This document shows, piece by piece, positions 44,964-53,145 of a stretch of DNA of 64,000 nucleotides (position 1 is the first letter of the stretch; each line of letters opens with the position of its first letter). The translations under genes and the position numbers were made by a program. The DNA is taken from the NCBI GenBank assembly GCA_024653485.1, contig JANLFY010000001.1, positions 292,160 through 356,159 on the forward strand, read 5' to 3'. The notes under the pieces were generated by a model that was not told the DNA's origin, ran no database searches, and worked only from the letters and a program-made list of their open reading frames with translations. Source of the DNA: Bacillota bacterium. GTDB lineage: Bacteria; Bacillota; SHA-98; UBA4971.

Positions 44964-46274
44964 GTGGGCATCGACATCCTCGTGCGCGGAGTGCAGATAG
45001 TCTCGCCAGGTGATGGCCGCCCGCTGGTGGTGCCCAAAGGCGATGTCGCAGTGGTGGGGTCGGAGATCGCATACGCCGGTCCGTCTCCCGCTCCCGAGGG
45101 ATTCGGTCGGGCGAGGAGAGTCATCGACGGCTCAGGACTTGTCGCCCTGCCCGGGCTCGTAAACGCGCACACGCACGCCGCAATGACGGTGTTTCGCGGG
45201 TTCGCCGACGACATGCCGCTCATGGAGTGGCTCACCCGGAAGATATGGCCGGCGGAGGCGAGATTGGAAGCAAAGGACGTGTACTGGGGGACCATGCTTG
45301 CGTGCGTCGAGATGATCCGCGCCGGCGTGACGACCTTCGCGGACATGTACTTCTTCATGGATGAGACGGCGAAGGCCGTGGAGAAGACGGGGATGAGGGC
45401 GTCTCTTTCTCGAGGCCTCATCGGAAGCGCTCCAGGCGCCGACAAGGCCCTCGCCGAGGGTAGAGAACTGTGCGAACGATGGAACGGAGCCTGCGGCGGC
45501 AGGATCACCACCATGCTCGGACCCCACGCTCCGTACACGTGTCCAAAGGATTTCCTGGAGAGAGTCATGGAGGCCTCTTCTGAACTCAGGGTGGGCATGC
45601 ATATCCATCTGTCTGAGACCGAGGGCGAGGTGCGGGAGTGCAAGGCCCTGCACGGGGGGTTGTCCCCAGTAGAGCTCATGGACAGCTACGGTCTGTTCGA
45701 ATTTCCGGTGCTTGCAGCGCACTGCGTACACGTGTCCGAGCGGGACATCGAGATTCTGAGCGAGAAAGGCGTTGGCGTTGCACACAACCCAGGCTGCAAT
45801 ATGAAAATAGCGTCGGGCATCGCTCCCGTGCCTAGGATGCTCCAGGCCGGTGTCAAGGTAGGTCTTGGCACGGACGGGGCGGCGAGCAACAACAACCTGG
45901 ACCTCCTCGAAGAGACGAGGATCGCGGCGTTCCTCCACAAGCTCGCTTCGAACGACCCCACGGTCCTCGCCGCACCCGAGGCGTTGTGCCTGGCGACGCT
46001 CGGAAGCGCTCGGGCGATTGGGCTCGAGGCGCGCATCGGAACTCTGGAGGCAGGCAAGAAGGCTGATATAGTCTTGATGGATGCGACCGGGCCCCACATG
46101 CATCCTCATCACGACATTGTCTCGCATATCGTGTACTCCGCGCGGTCCTCAGACGTTCGTACGGTGATCATTGACGGGAACGTGGTGATGGAGGACGGGG
46201 TGCTCACCCACGTGGATGAGAAGGAAGTCTTGGCACGAGCTGAGGAGAGGGCGCGGGCCCTGGTGTGCGTATGA
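44964..46274 (+). CDS. mtaD: 5-methylthioadenosine/S-adenosylhomocysteine deaminase-type amidohydrolase
   Basis: 436-residue metal-dependent deaminase of the ATZ/TRZ amidohydrolase group. Metal motif is NAHTHAAMTVFRG. HIHLSETEGEVREC and HCVHVSERDI carry further ligands; the catalytic Asp is in GTDGAASNNNLDL. These match MTA/SAH deaminases that salvage adenine nucleosides from SAM metabolism. GTG 44964 gives a family-like N-terminus (GIDILVRGVQIV) with GGAG 5 nt upstream; the frame is open back to GTG 44796, which overlaps the TPR stop, but that leader looks non-conserved. Confidence 0.9.
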   Translation: MGIDILVRGVQIVSPGDGRPLVVPKGDVAVVGSEIAYAGPSPAPEGFGRARRVIDGSGLVALPGLVNAHTHAAMTVFRGFADDMPLMEWLTRKIWPAEARLEAKDVYWGTMLACVEMIRAGVTTFADMYFFMDETAKAVEKTGMRASLSRGLIGSAPGADKALAEGRELCERWNGACGGRITTMLGPHAPYTCPKDFLERVMEASSELRVGMHIHLSETEGEVRECKALHGGLSPVELMDSYGLFEFPVLAAHCVHVSERDIEILSEKGVGVAHNPGCNMKIASGIAPVPRMLQAGVKVGLGTDGAASNNNLDLLEETRIAAFLHKLASNDPTVLAAPEALCLATLGSARAIGLEARIGTLEAGKKADIVLMDATGPHMHPHHDIVSHIVYSARSSDVRTVIIDGNVVMEDGVLTHVDEKEVLARAEERARALVCV

Positions 46275-46425
46275 TGGAGTCCAGAGATATGCAACCGAGT
46301 GTCGGAGGCCTGACGTGGAACGGTGTGCGACCCGATGGGACGACCGAAAGGATGTCGGCGGCGGCACTCGTTCACGTCGACGGAATCAAGGAGTCGCGCA
46401 ACAAGAAGACACATGGGGGTGAGAC

Positions 46426-46977
46426 GTGGTGTTCGCGCTTGTGGCACTCGTGATTCTCGGCGTCGTCGTTCTCTTCTTCATAACCTCGTACAACAGGCTC
46501 GTCGTGCTTCGGAACAGGATCCGGAACGCTTGGTCTCAGATAGACGTGCAACTTCGCAGGCGTTACGACCTCATTCCTAACTTGGTGGAGACGGTCAAGG
46601 GGTACGCCGCCCACGAGAAAGAGACTTTCGAGATGGTTACGAAAGCTCGCGCCCAAATGGCAAGCGCCAAGACCGTGGGCGAGCAGGCCGAAGCCCAGAA
46701 CGCGATCACGGGAGCTCTGAGGTCGCTCTTCGCTGTCGCGGAGGCGTATCCCGAGCTCAAGGCGAACCAGAACTTCCTGATGCTTCAGGAGGAGCTATCA
46801 GGCACGGAGAGCAAGATCGCGTACGCACGGCAGTTCTATAACGATACCGTGATGAGGTACAACAACAGTCTTCAAGTGTTTCCAACAAACCTCATAGCTG
46901 GCTTGTTCGGTTTCTCTCCAGAGGACTTCTTCGAGATCGAGGAGGCTGCCCGGGAGCCTGTCAGGGTGAAGTTCTAA
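46426..46977 (+). CDS. LemA-family membrane protein
   Basis: 183-residue LemA protein: one N-terminal helix ([20 protein letters not shown]) then a long helical domain with [39 protein letters not shown], the family hallmark, and [16 protein letters not shown] 46426 follows GGGGGTGAGAC. It precedes htpX by 29 nt; the LemA-HtpX pair is widespread, though its joint role in envelope quality control is only partly understood. Confidence 0.93.
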   Translation: MVFALVALVILGVVVLFFITSYNRLVVLRNRIRNAWSQIDVQLRRRYDLIPNLVETVKGYAAHEKETFEMVTKARAQMASAKTVGEQAEAQNAITGALRSLFAVAEAYPELKANQNFLMLQEELSGTESKIAYARQFYNDTVMRYNNSLQVFPTNLIAGLFGFSPEDFFEIEEAAREPVRVKF

Positions 46978-47006
46978 TCAGGCGAGAGGTGAAGCCCTAA
47001 GGTGCC

Positions 47007-47900
47007 ATGTACGAGCAGATAGCAAGCAATATCAACAAGACCCGGCTCTTGATGGGTCTCTTCGTCGCTCTCGTCGCGGTCCTGGGGTACGCGTTCGGCG
47101 AAGCGTCAGGCGCGGGTTGGAGCGGACTTGTCTTCGCGCTCATCGTCTCGACGGTCATGAGCTTCACGAGCTACTACTACAGCGACCGGATCGTGCTCGC
47201 AATGAGCGGGGCTAGACCTGTGACGAAGGAGGAATACCCGTACCTTTGGAACACTGTGGAAGGGCTCGCCATAGCCGCAGGCATACCTGCGCCGAAGACG
47301 TATGTCATCGACGACACGGCTATGAACGCGTTCGCGACGGGGCGCGACCCGGAGCATGCCGCCATTGCGGTCACCACCGGACTGCTCTCGAAGCTCAACC
47401 GTCAGGAACTGGAAGGCGTCGTCGCGCATGAGATGTCCCACATTAGGAACCGCGATATACTCCTCGCCAGCGTGACCGTGGTTCTCGTGGGAGTCGCCGC
47501 ATTGCTATCAGATTGGATGATGAGATCGTTTTTGTGGGGAGGATCCCGGAGGCGCCGCGAGCGCAGCGGACGCGGCCAGGCCGGTGCGGTGATCGTCGTC
47601 ATCGCCTTGGTGCTCGCAATTCTCGCGCCCTTGGCCGCGCAGCTCATCAGATTCGCCATTTCACGAAAGCGTGAGTTTCTCGCAGACGCCGACGGGGCGC
47701 TGCTCACGAGGTATCCGCCCGGGCTCGCCGACGCGCTCGAGAAGATAGCCGCGGACACCGAGCCTCTCGAGGCAGCCAACCGCGCGACGGCGCACCTGTA
47801 CATAGTGAACCCTCTGAAGGACTCCCGGGGGAGGGCGAGCTATCTCTACAGCACTCACCCTCCCATCCAGGAACGGATAGCCAGGCTTAGGTCCATGTAA
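47007..47900 (+). CDS. htpX: Membrane zinc metalloprotease HtpX (M48)
   Basis: 297-residue integral membrane protease that degrades damaged membrane proteins. Two N-terminal helices, the AMNAFATGRDPEHAAIAVTTGLL strand, the zinc motif HEMSHIRNRD, two further helices and the third zinc ligand Glu in REFLADADGALLTRYP. C-terminal STHPPIQERIARLR is typical. ATG 47007 has AGGTG upstream. Co-transcribed with lemA. Confidence 0.94.
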   Translation: MYEQIASNINKTRLLMGLFVALVAVLGYAFGEASGAGWSGLVFALIVSTVMSFTSYYYSDRIVLAMSGARPVTKEEYPYLWNTVEGLAIAAGIPAPKTYVIDDTAMNAFATGRDPEHAAIAVTTGLLSKLNRQELEGVVAHEMSHIRNRDILLASVTVVLVGVAALLSDWMMRSFLWGGSRRRRERSGRGQAGAVIVVIALVLAILAPLAAQLIRFAISRKREFLADADGALLTRYPPGLADALEKIAADTEPLEAANRATAHLYIVNPLKDSRGRASYLYSTHPPIQERIARLRSM

Positions 47901-47971
47901 ACCGGGGGTCACGATCGAACAAAGGCACCCCACGCTCATCAGACGGTACCGCCTGCAACGCCCTGCGGCCT

Positions 47972-48006
47972 GCGGCGACGTATGGACGCCGCGGGCTCAT
48001 CTTTTT
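47972..48006 (+). terminator. Probable terminator after htpX
   Basis: GCGGCG (47972-47977) pairs with CGCCGC (47987-47992) around a 9-nt loop; TTTTT follows at 48002-48006 after a GGGCTCAT spacer. Plausible but loose. Confidence 0.5.
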
Positions 48007-48112
48007 GGTCTCGTTCTTCCATACTAACCATGGTGTAGCCTGAGCAGCATCGTTCGATGTGGTCTACGTATCTCAACATGTTGTCAATCACGATCTCAAG
48101 GGGTGCTTGCCA

Positions 48113-49399
48113 ATGGTGCCGAGGCGGCTTTGTGCTGCGCTCCTGGCGTTCGCGTGCGTTCTTTGTGCGGCATCGGTCGCGCGGGCGCAGGGGTGCGAAG
48201 AGGACACGGAGCACTGGTATACGGTGATCGACGAAGATACAGGGAAGGTTGTGCTTCAAACCTGCCATGTGGTGGTGGTGGGCGACGAGTTCGTCGACCC
48301 CCAGAACCGCCGGTACAGGGTCGTGAGCGTGGAAGACCACATCGCTCGGGCAAGACTCGTGGAGCGGGTCGACTTGGACGCGGCTGCGGCCGCGTTTCGG
48401 GCGGCCTGGATTCGCGAGCTCTCCATGACGTCGCTTGCGACCCCGCGCTTGCTTGCTCAAGCTCCGGCAGGGCGCGTGGTGGCCATATACCACACGCACA
48501 GCGATGAATCGTACATCCCGACGAGCGGGACCGCTTCGGTGGCTCCTCACGGGGACGTCTACAACGTGGGTGCGGTGATCAGAGACCGTCTGCGACGCAC
48601 TGTCGGTCTCCGAGCGGTTCAATCTTGGGCGTCTCACCTGCCCCACGACGGCTCTGCCTACGCACGGTCCAGGCGAACGGCTGCGACGCTTCTTCGCAGC
48701 AACCCCGACGCCCTCTTCGACCTCCACAGGGACGCCGCTCCACTCGAGGCGTATGCTACCACTGTCGCGGGCAAGCCGGGAGCCAAGGTCATGATCGTGC
48801 TCGGCAGGCAGAACCCGAACCTCAAGGCGAACGAGCAGTTCGCGTTCGCAGTGAAGAGTTTCGCCGACAAGAACTTCCCGGGATTCGTCAGGGGGATCTT
48901 CTACGGGGAAGGCACCTTCAATCAAGATCTCTCTCCTCGTGCCCTGCTCTTTGAGATGGGGTCGCACGAGAACAGTCAGCAAGCAGCCGAACGCGTCATG
49001 GTGAACTTCATCCTGTCCATCCCGGCTGTTTTGTACGGAATAACGCCCGAGGGAGCGACTGCGGGTACCGAGGCGGAGCGCAGGGCGGCCGGGGAGCACA
49101 GCCGCGCAATATCGACCCTTGCGTGGGCCGGAATCATAGTGCTGGTCGGCGGGGCCGCGTTCTTGCTCCTCAACGAGGGAAGCCTAGACGGGGTGCGCCG
49201 AAGGCTTCGCAGGTTGGCCAACGTCGAGTTCGCCAGCGTCCTTGGCATGCGAAGGAGGCCCAGACCTCGTGAGAGAGAGGGTGGACGCGAAGACGACGAC
49301 CCTGACCGGGATCACGGCGTCCACGGGAGGGGCGGGACGGGTGCTTGCGAGAGGGCCGATGACGTCGGACTGGGCGCGGAGAATCGGGAGCGGAGCTAG
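48113..49399 (+). CDS. spoIIP: Stage II sporulation protein P (SpoIIP)-like hydrolase
   Basis: 428-residue envelope protein. Cleavable-looking signal MVPRRLCAALLAFACVLCAASVARAQ. The SpoIIP amidase/endopeptidase domain has AIYHTHSDESYIP, YNVGAVIRDRL, HDGSAYARSRRTAATLL, DLHRDAAP, GRQNPNLKANEQFA and the FNQDLSPRALLFEMGSHENS ending. SpoIIP degrades septal peptidoglycan during engulfment with SpoIID and SpoIIM. Odd: instead of an N-terminal anchor, the transmembrane helix is C-terminal (LAWAGIIVLVGGAAFLLL), followed by a basic then acidic tail. ATG 48113 follows AAGGGG. The last ~40 residues may be read over by another gene (49269). Confidence 0.9.
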   Translation: MVPRRLCAALLAFACVLCAASVARAQGCEEDTEHWYTVIDEDTGKVVLQTCHVVVVGDEFVDPQNRRYRVVSVEDHIARARLVERVDLDAAAAAFRAAWIRELSMTSLATPRLLAQAPAGRVVAIYHTHSDESYIPTSGTASVAPHGDVYNVGAVIRDRLRRTVGLRAVQSWASHLPHDGSAYARSRRTAATLLRSNPDALFDLHRDAAPLEAYATTVAGKPGAKVMIVLGRQNPNLKANEQFAFAVKSFADKNFPGFVRGIFYGEGTFNQDLSPRALLFEMGSHENSQQAAERVMVNFILSIPAVLYGITPEGATAGTEAERRAAGEHSRAISTLAWAGIIVLVGGAAFLLLNEGSLDGVRRRLRRLANVEFASVLGMRRRPRPREREGGREDDDPDRDHGVHGRGGTGACERADDVGLGAENRERS

Positions 49400-49544
49400 G
49401 CGGGCGATCGGTCCGTGGATCGAGGACGCAGCGGCAGCGCGCGGGTGCGCGCGCGAAGACGTCGCGCCAAGCGCCTATCTGGCTTTCCTCGCGACGCCTT
49501 CGCAGGGGGGATTTGCATCTATAGCTGCGCCTCGGCCCAGGTAG
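49269..49544 (+). CDS. Possible small gene overlapping the end of spoIIP
   Basis: 91-codon frame starting with GTG 49269, 10 nt after AAGGAGG (49252-49258). The product (VRERVDAKTTTLTGITASTGG..., SDWARRIGSGARRAIGPWIEDAAAARG) has ordinary composition, whereas the overlapped SpoIIP tail is Arg/Gly/Asp-rich. No family recognised. Could be a real coupled gene, or chance. Confidence 0.3.
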   Translation: MRERVDAKTTTLTGITASTGGAGRVLARGPMTSDWARRIGSGARRAIGPWIEDAAAARGCAREDVAPSAYLAFLATPSQGGFASIAAPRPR

Positions 49545-49596
49545 ACTATGAATGCGGAAGTCCCGCATTCACCGCTTGGAGGAGGTTTGCAGGCTC

Positions 49597-50100
49597 ATGG
49601 CGGGCATCATCGACTGGGTTACGAAGAGACTGAACAGGACGGACGTCGAAGTCGCGTCTGAAATAGCCCAGGCAGGTCGACGTTCGTCCGGGCGGGCACG
49701 ACCGGGGACCCCACGTCAGGGAGACCAGGGAGTTGGGAGCGGCCGGGGTGTCCACTCCGCGGCAGGCACGGCTCCAGCGCACGTCGACGACGGAGTGTAC
49801 GTAAGTCCCACCCCGATCACCGCTGGGGAATCCGTGTCCGTCAAGTATAGCGGTCTGCTCGCGAAGGCAGGGGCTGAGCAGGTGTACTTGCACATGGGTT
49901 ACGGCGTTGGCACGTGGAACTCCGTGGTGGACGTCCCCATGACGAAGGTGGAACCCGGAACATTCGAAGCCCGGGTGGATCTGCCTCTCGAGGAGACTTC
50001 GAGGTTCCACTTTTGTTTTAGGGACAACGCGGGCAACTGGGACAACAACAACGGACGCGACTGGAGCTACGAGATACACAACGGCGAACTCGTCACGTAG
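49597..50100 (+). CDS. Stand-alone intracellular starch-binding module protein (CBM25-like), copy 1
   Basis: 167-residue protein without signal peptide. Residues ~1-25 form a short helix (MAGIIDWVTKRLNRTDVEVA), followed by a Gly/Arg/Ser-rich linker (~25-60) and a CBM25-type beta-sandwich from YVSPTPITAGESVSVKYSGLL to the end. Hallmarks: VYLHMGYGVGTWN, PMTKVEPGTFEARV, FHFCFRDNAGNWDNNNGRDWSYEI. WDNNNGxxW is the carbohydrate-binding end motif. No enzyme domain is attached. Intracellular glycogen is the likely ligand. ATG 49597 has GGAGGAGG 11 nt upstream; ATG 49552 is less likely. Confidence 0.82.
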   Translation: MAGIIDWVTKRLNRTDVEVASEIAQAGRRSSGRARPGTPRQGDQGVGSGRGVHSAAGTAPAHVDDGVYVSPTPITAGESVSVKYSGLLAKAGAEQVYLHMGYGVGTWNSVVDVPMTKVEPGTFEARVDLPLEETSRFHFCFRDNAGNWDNNNGRDWSYEIHNGELVT

Positions 50101-50196
50101 CCACGGGCACAGCGGAAGCTCTCCTCCTGCCCCCGCCACTTCGGTTCGACCCTCGCGCGGTTCGGTCCTCGCGACCGCTCGTCTCTCGGGCGAGTC

Positions 50197-50219
50197 AGAC
50201 GCGGGTTTCGCCCGCGTCT
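50197..50219 (+). terminator. Hairpin terminator before gltX
   Basis: AGACGCGGG (50197-50205), loop TTTCG, CCCGCGTCT (50211-50219): a perfect 9-bp stem with a weak T-rich tail. It separates the starch-binding-module gene from the gltX promoter. Confidence 0.62.
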
Positions 50220-50297
50220 TCGCCTGCCAGCCCATCAACCGAACACGCGCGTTTGCCCCGCCCCGCCCGGTCCGTGCACAACCGCCTCCTCCGTGCC

Positions 50298-50326
50298 TTG
50301 AAGACCCTGGCCTCGTGGGGTATAAT
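50298..50326 (+). promoter_or_regulatory. Vegetative promoter of gltX
   Basis: TTGAAG at 50298-50303, a 17-nt spacer and a perfect TATAAT at 50321-50326, about 45 nt before the ATG. No T-box-like leader fits in the short 5' UTR. Confidence 0.8.
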
Positions 50327-50370
50327 GCAAGGCATGAAGGCTTGTAAAGGCTGCTGAGAGGGGTCGTGTC

Positions 50371-51837
50371 ATGGCGCGGGTCAGGGTGAGGTTTGCTCCA
50401 TCTCCCACAGGGCACCTGCACGTCGGAGGAGCGCGCACGGTGCTGTTCAATTGGCTTTTCGCACGTCACCACGGGGGCACCTTTGTGCTGAGAATCGAGG
50501 ATACTGATGTTGAAAGGTCCACGGAGGCGTCGGTGGAAGCGATCATAGACAGCATAAAGTGGCTTGGCCTGGACTGGGACGAAGGGCCGATCGTCGGCGG
50601 CAGGTACGGGCCTTACTTTCAGTCGGAAAGGCTGGAGACGTACCGCGAGCACGCGGCGAAGCTGCTCTCCAAGGGACTTGCATATCCTTGCTATTGCACT
50701 GCCGAGGAACTCGAGGAAGCTCGCAAGGCAATGCTGGACAGAGGCGAGTCCGTGGGGTACTCCGGACGATGCAGAAACCTGTCGCCGGAGGAGCGCCGCG
50801 CGTTGGAGGCCAAGGGCCGCAAACCAGCTCTCAGGTTCAGGGTGGACGAGGGCGACACCGTGGTGAGGGACCTCATCAGGGGGGAGGTCCGGTTCGAGAA
50901 CAAGTTCATCGATGACTTCGTCATCATGAAGTCCGACGGCTACCCGACGTACAACTTCGCTGCGGTCGTGGACGACACTCTCATGGAGATATCCCACGTC
51001 ATCCGGGGTGACGAGCACCTTCCGAACACTCCGAAACAGCTGATGATGTACAGGGCGCTTGGGTTCGATCCTCCGGAGTTCGCGCACGTTTCGATGATTC
51101 TCGGACCTGACAGGACCAAGCTCAGCAAGAGGCACGGCGCCACGTCCATCGAGCAGTACCGCGAGGACGGTTACCTGCCTGACGCGCTCGTGAACTATCT
51201 GGTCCTGCTCGGCTGGGCCTACGATGCCACCCAGCAGATCTTCAGCAGGGAAGAGCTAGTGGAGAAGTTCTCCCTTGATAAGGTCTCAAAGAACCCCGCG
51301 GTTTTCGACCCTGACAAGCTGCTGTGGATGAACGGCTACTACTTGAGGGCGACCGACGTGGGGACCCTTGCGAAACTCGCCGTGGAGTACCTAGCTAGGG
51401 CGGGGCTCATTCCCGCGGACCCCGACGAGCGCGAAATGGCGCGCGTCGAGCGGATAGTTGGTCTCCTAAGGGAGAGAATGCACACGTTGAGGGATGTCGT
51501 CGCTCTTGGATCCTTCTTTTTCACTGAGGGAGTCTCTTATGAGGCCGAAGCTTTCGAGAAGTTTCTCGCAAAGGACTACGTTCCCGAGACTCTGAGCGAG
51601 GTGCGACAAAGGTTGGGATCGCTCGGGGAGTTCACGGCTGCTGAGGTCGAGAGGGTGCTGAGAGGTTACGCGGCGGAGGTGGGCCGGAAAGCCGGCGACG
51701 TGATCCATCCTGTGCGCGTCGCGGTGACGGGGCGCGCGGCGAGTCCGGGGTTGTTTGAGGTTCTCGAGCTGCTCGGCAAGGACGTGACGTGCTCCCGCCT
51801 GGAGTCGGCCATTGCCAGGCTGTCAGCCGGAGCTTAA
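50371..51837 (+). CDS. gltX: Glutamyl-tRNA synthetase (probably non-discriminating)
   Basis: 488-residue class I synthetase. HIGH-type HLHVG is at residues 15-19, within FAPSPTGHLHVGGARTVLFNWLFA. The KMSKS-type loop is DRTKLSKRHG near residue 250. The GoA/CYCTAEELE segment and C-terminal helical anticodon domain are bacterial type. With gatAB in the same genome and tRNA-Gln beside it, it should also charge tRNA-Gln with Glu; that cannot be proven from sequence alone. Own promoter at 50298-50326. Confidence 0.95.
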   Translation: MARVRVRFAPSPTGHLHVGGARTVLFNWLFARHHGGTFVLRIEDTDVERSTEASVEAIIDSIKWLGLDWDEGPIVGGRYGPYFQSERLETYREHAAKLLSKGLAYPCYCTAEELEEARKAMLDRGESVGYSGRCRNLSPEERRALEAKGRKPALRFRVDEGDTVVRDLIRGEVRFENKFIDDFVIMKSDGYPTYNFAAVVDDTLMEISHVIRGDEHLPNTPKQLMMYRALGFDPPEFAHVSMILGPDRTKLSKRHGATSIEQYREDGYLPDALVNYLVLLGWAYDATQQIFSREELVEKFSLDKVSKNPAVFDPDKLLWMNGYYLRATDVGTLAKLAVEYLARAGLIPADPDEREMARVERIVGLLRERMHTLRDVVALGSFFFTEGVSYEAEAFEKFLAKDYVPETLSEVRQRLGSLGEFTAAEVERVLRGYAAEVGRKAGDVIHPVRVAVTGRAASPGLFEVLELLGKDVTCSRLESAIARLSAGA

Positions 51838-51941
51838 GGGCCCAGGCGCGAAGCATCTATCTAGACGCTCAGGCGGTCGGCGGGCGATGGCGGTTAGAGG
51901 CAGGGGAGCGGCACTGACATTGGGGGTAACACGGAACTCGT

Positions 51942-51971
51942 GTATGGCTGACAACAGTATGGCTGACAACA
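51942..51971. repeat. 15-nt tandem duplication
   Basis: GTATGGCTGACAACA at 51942-51956 and 51957-51971, just upstream of the tRNA promoter. Confidence 0.9.
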
Positions 51972-51975
51972 GGGG

Positions 51976-52005
51976 TTGACGCGCCACCCTGAGCTGTGCT
52001 AGAAT
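51976..52005 (+). promoter_or_regulatory. Promoter of the tRNA-Gln/tRNA-Glu pair
   Basis: TTGACG at 51976-51981, an 18-nt spacer and TAGAAT at 52000-52005; about 75 nt upstream of the first tRNA. The leader contains a near-perfect 15-nt tandem duplication. Confidence 0.7.
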
Positions 52006-52031
52006 TCACGTGTGGGGATGACCGGCGACAG

Positions 52032-52061
52032 CTTCGTGCGGTTTATCTTCGTGCGGTTCAT
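52032..52061. repeat. 15-nt near-tandem duplication in tRNA leader
   Basis: CTTCGTGCGGTTTAT at 52032-52046 followed by CTTCGTGCGGTTCAT at 52047-52061, one mismatch. Confidence 0.85.
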
Positions 52062-52079
52062 CCAAGAAAGAACTCAAGC

Positions 52080-52153
52080 TGGGGAGTCGTCTAGTGGTAG
52101 GACGACAGACTCTGGATCTGTTTGCGGGGGTTCGAATCCTCCCTCCCCAGCCA
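52080..52153 (+). tRNA. tRNA-Gln (CTG anticodon)
   Basis: Cloverleaf with acceptor TGGGGAG/CTCCCCA, D arm with TAGTGGTAG, anticodon stem ACAGA/TCTGT around loop CTCTGGA (anticodon CTG), T arm with GGTTCGAATCC, and an encoded CCA at 52151-52153. Only 19 nt separates it from tRNA-Glu. Confidence 0.93.
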
Positions 52154-52172
52154 AATAGGTTTTCGGTTGTGT

Positions 52173-52248
52173 GGCCCCGTCGTCTAGCGGCCCAGGACAC
52201 CGCCCTCTCAAGGCGGTGACACGGATTCGAATTCCGTCGGGGCCACCA
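52173..52248 (+). tRNA. tRNA-Glu (CTC anticodon)
   Basis: Acceptor GGCCCCG/CGGGGCC, anticodon stem CCGCC/GGCGG around CTCTCAA (anticodon CTC), T loop TTCGAAT, encoded CCA at 52246-52248. A TTTTT run follows and may end the transcript. Confidence 0.93.
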
Positions 52249-52465
52249 CTTTTTGTACTTTCCCCGCTCCATGGTTTTCGGATGTCCCCGTACGGCGTCG
52301 CATAGCGTCCGCATCGACTCGCGCCGTGCCTTACGCTGAGACCGAAACCGAGCTCTTGACTGTTCCACCTGGAGCCAGAAGCCGAGAAGGGAGAACGCAC
52401 AGGCTGGGCCATGGGCGACGCGACTTTTGGGCCGCGCGGTTCGCCTTCGCCCAGGACCAGTCCTC

Positions 52466-52508
52466 ATTCGCTCACGCGATCACGCGTTCACGCAAGACCT
52501 TCACGCAA
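52466..52508. repeat. Clustered TCACGC hexamer repeats
   Basis: TCACGC recurs at least four times in about 45 bases (CTCACGC, ATCACGC, TTCACGC, TTCACGC), including two TTCACGCAAG copies, at the 3' edge of the DUF1614 gene. Too short and irregular for a CRISPR. Confidence 0.6.
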
Positions 52509-53145
52509 GAAACGCGGCCACCACTCCGACAAGAAAGATTCCGTCGTACACGCCTGCCCCGCCGATGCTGACCAGTTGCGGTCCGAGGCTGCGGATCTTC
52601 CGCAAGTTGAGCAGGTCCGCACCGACCAGAGTGCCTATGGAGCCAGCTATGTACGCCACCGGCGCGGCATACTCCCCCGCCAACAGCAACGCTGCTCCCG
52701 CTGCGACGAGCGGCGGGATGAACGCTGGCAGGGCGATCCCCACACCGGGCACCACTCGTGCAATGGACTTGGCTGCCCAGGCCACCACCGCCGAGGCGAC
52801 GACCGCTGGGAAAAGGGGCGTCCGCTGCAGTAGATAGAGGGCGAACACAGTGGGCACCACCGCCCCCCCGAAGTTGACGGCTATGACCTGCTGGCGTACG
52901 CGCGGAGGGTAATAGAAGAAGAACGAGGAGAAAGGCCAGAGTGGATCCTCCACCACAGTGCGCTGTCTTGCCAGGGGGATGTTGACGACGCTTCCGAGCA
53001 GCGAAAGCCCGAAGAGCAGGATGGCGCCCTCGGGCGATAGACCCAGTTTGGTGAATGATATGGCCGCGACGTTGAAGTAGAACAAGAACACGAGAGCCGG
53101 TAGAAATAGGATGAAGAGCAACAACAAGGGAAGCAAACCGAACAC
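52501..53145 (-). CDS. DUF1614 integral membrane protein
   Basis: 214-residue protein with about seven helices: FGLLPLLLLFILFLPALVFLFYF, AAISFTKLGLSPEGAILLFGLSLLGSVVNIPL (family signature), then FYYPPRVRQQVIAVNFGGAVVPTVFALYLL and GAGVYDGIFLVGVVAAFLA. DUF1614 is found mostly in Clostridia and Archaea; function unknown. GTG 53145 follows GGGGGATGAGCCT; the frame upstream to 53250 does not look like protein of this family. Its 3' end abuts a run of TCACGC repeats. Confidence 0.86.
   Translation of the reverse strand: MFGLLPLLLLFILFLPALVFLFYFNVAAISFTKLGLSPEGAILLFGLSLLGSVVNIPLARQRTVVEDPLWPFSSFFFYYPPRVRQQVIAVNFGGAVVPTVFALYLLQRTPLFPAVVASAVVAWAAKSIARVVPGVGIALPAFIPPLVAAGAALLLAGEYAAPVAYIAGSIGTLVGADLLNLRKIRSLGPQLVSIGGAGVYDGIFLVGVVAAFLA

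Noticed and set aside
46265-46453. 62-codon frame between the deaminase and lemA
   Set aside because: No family resemblance, and it overlaps both neighbours without a ribosome site.
47997-48027. SigmaE promoter for spoIIP (TCATCTT, CATACTAA)
   Set aside because: The -10-like element is suggestive but the spacing of 16 is longer than expected and the -35 is poor, so it was not annotated.
52466-52508. TCACGC repeats as a CRISPR array
   Set aside because: Hexamers with 2-8 nt spacing, no 20-40 bp repeats, no unique spacers and no cas genes.
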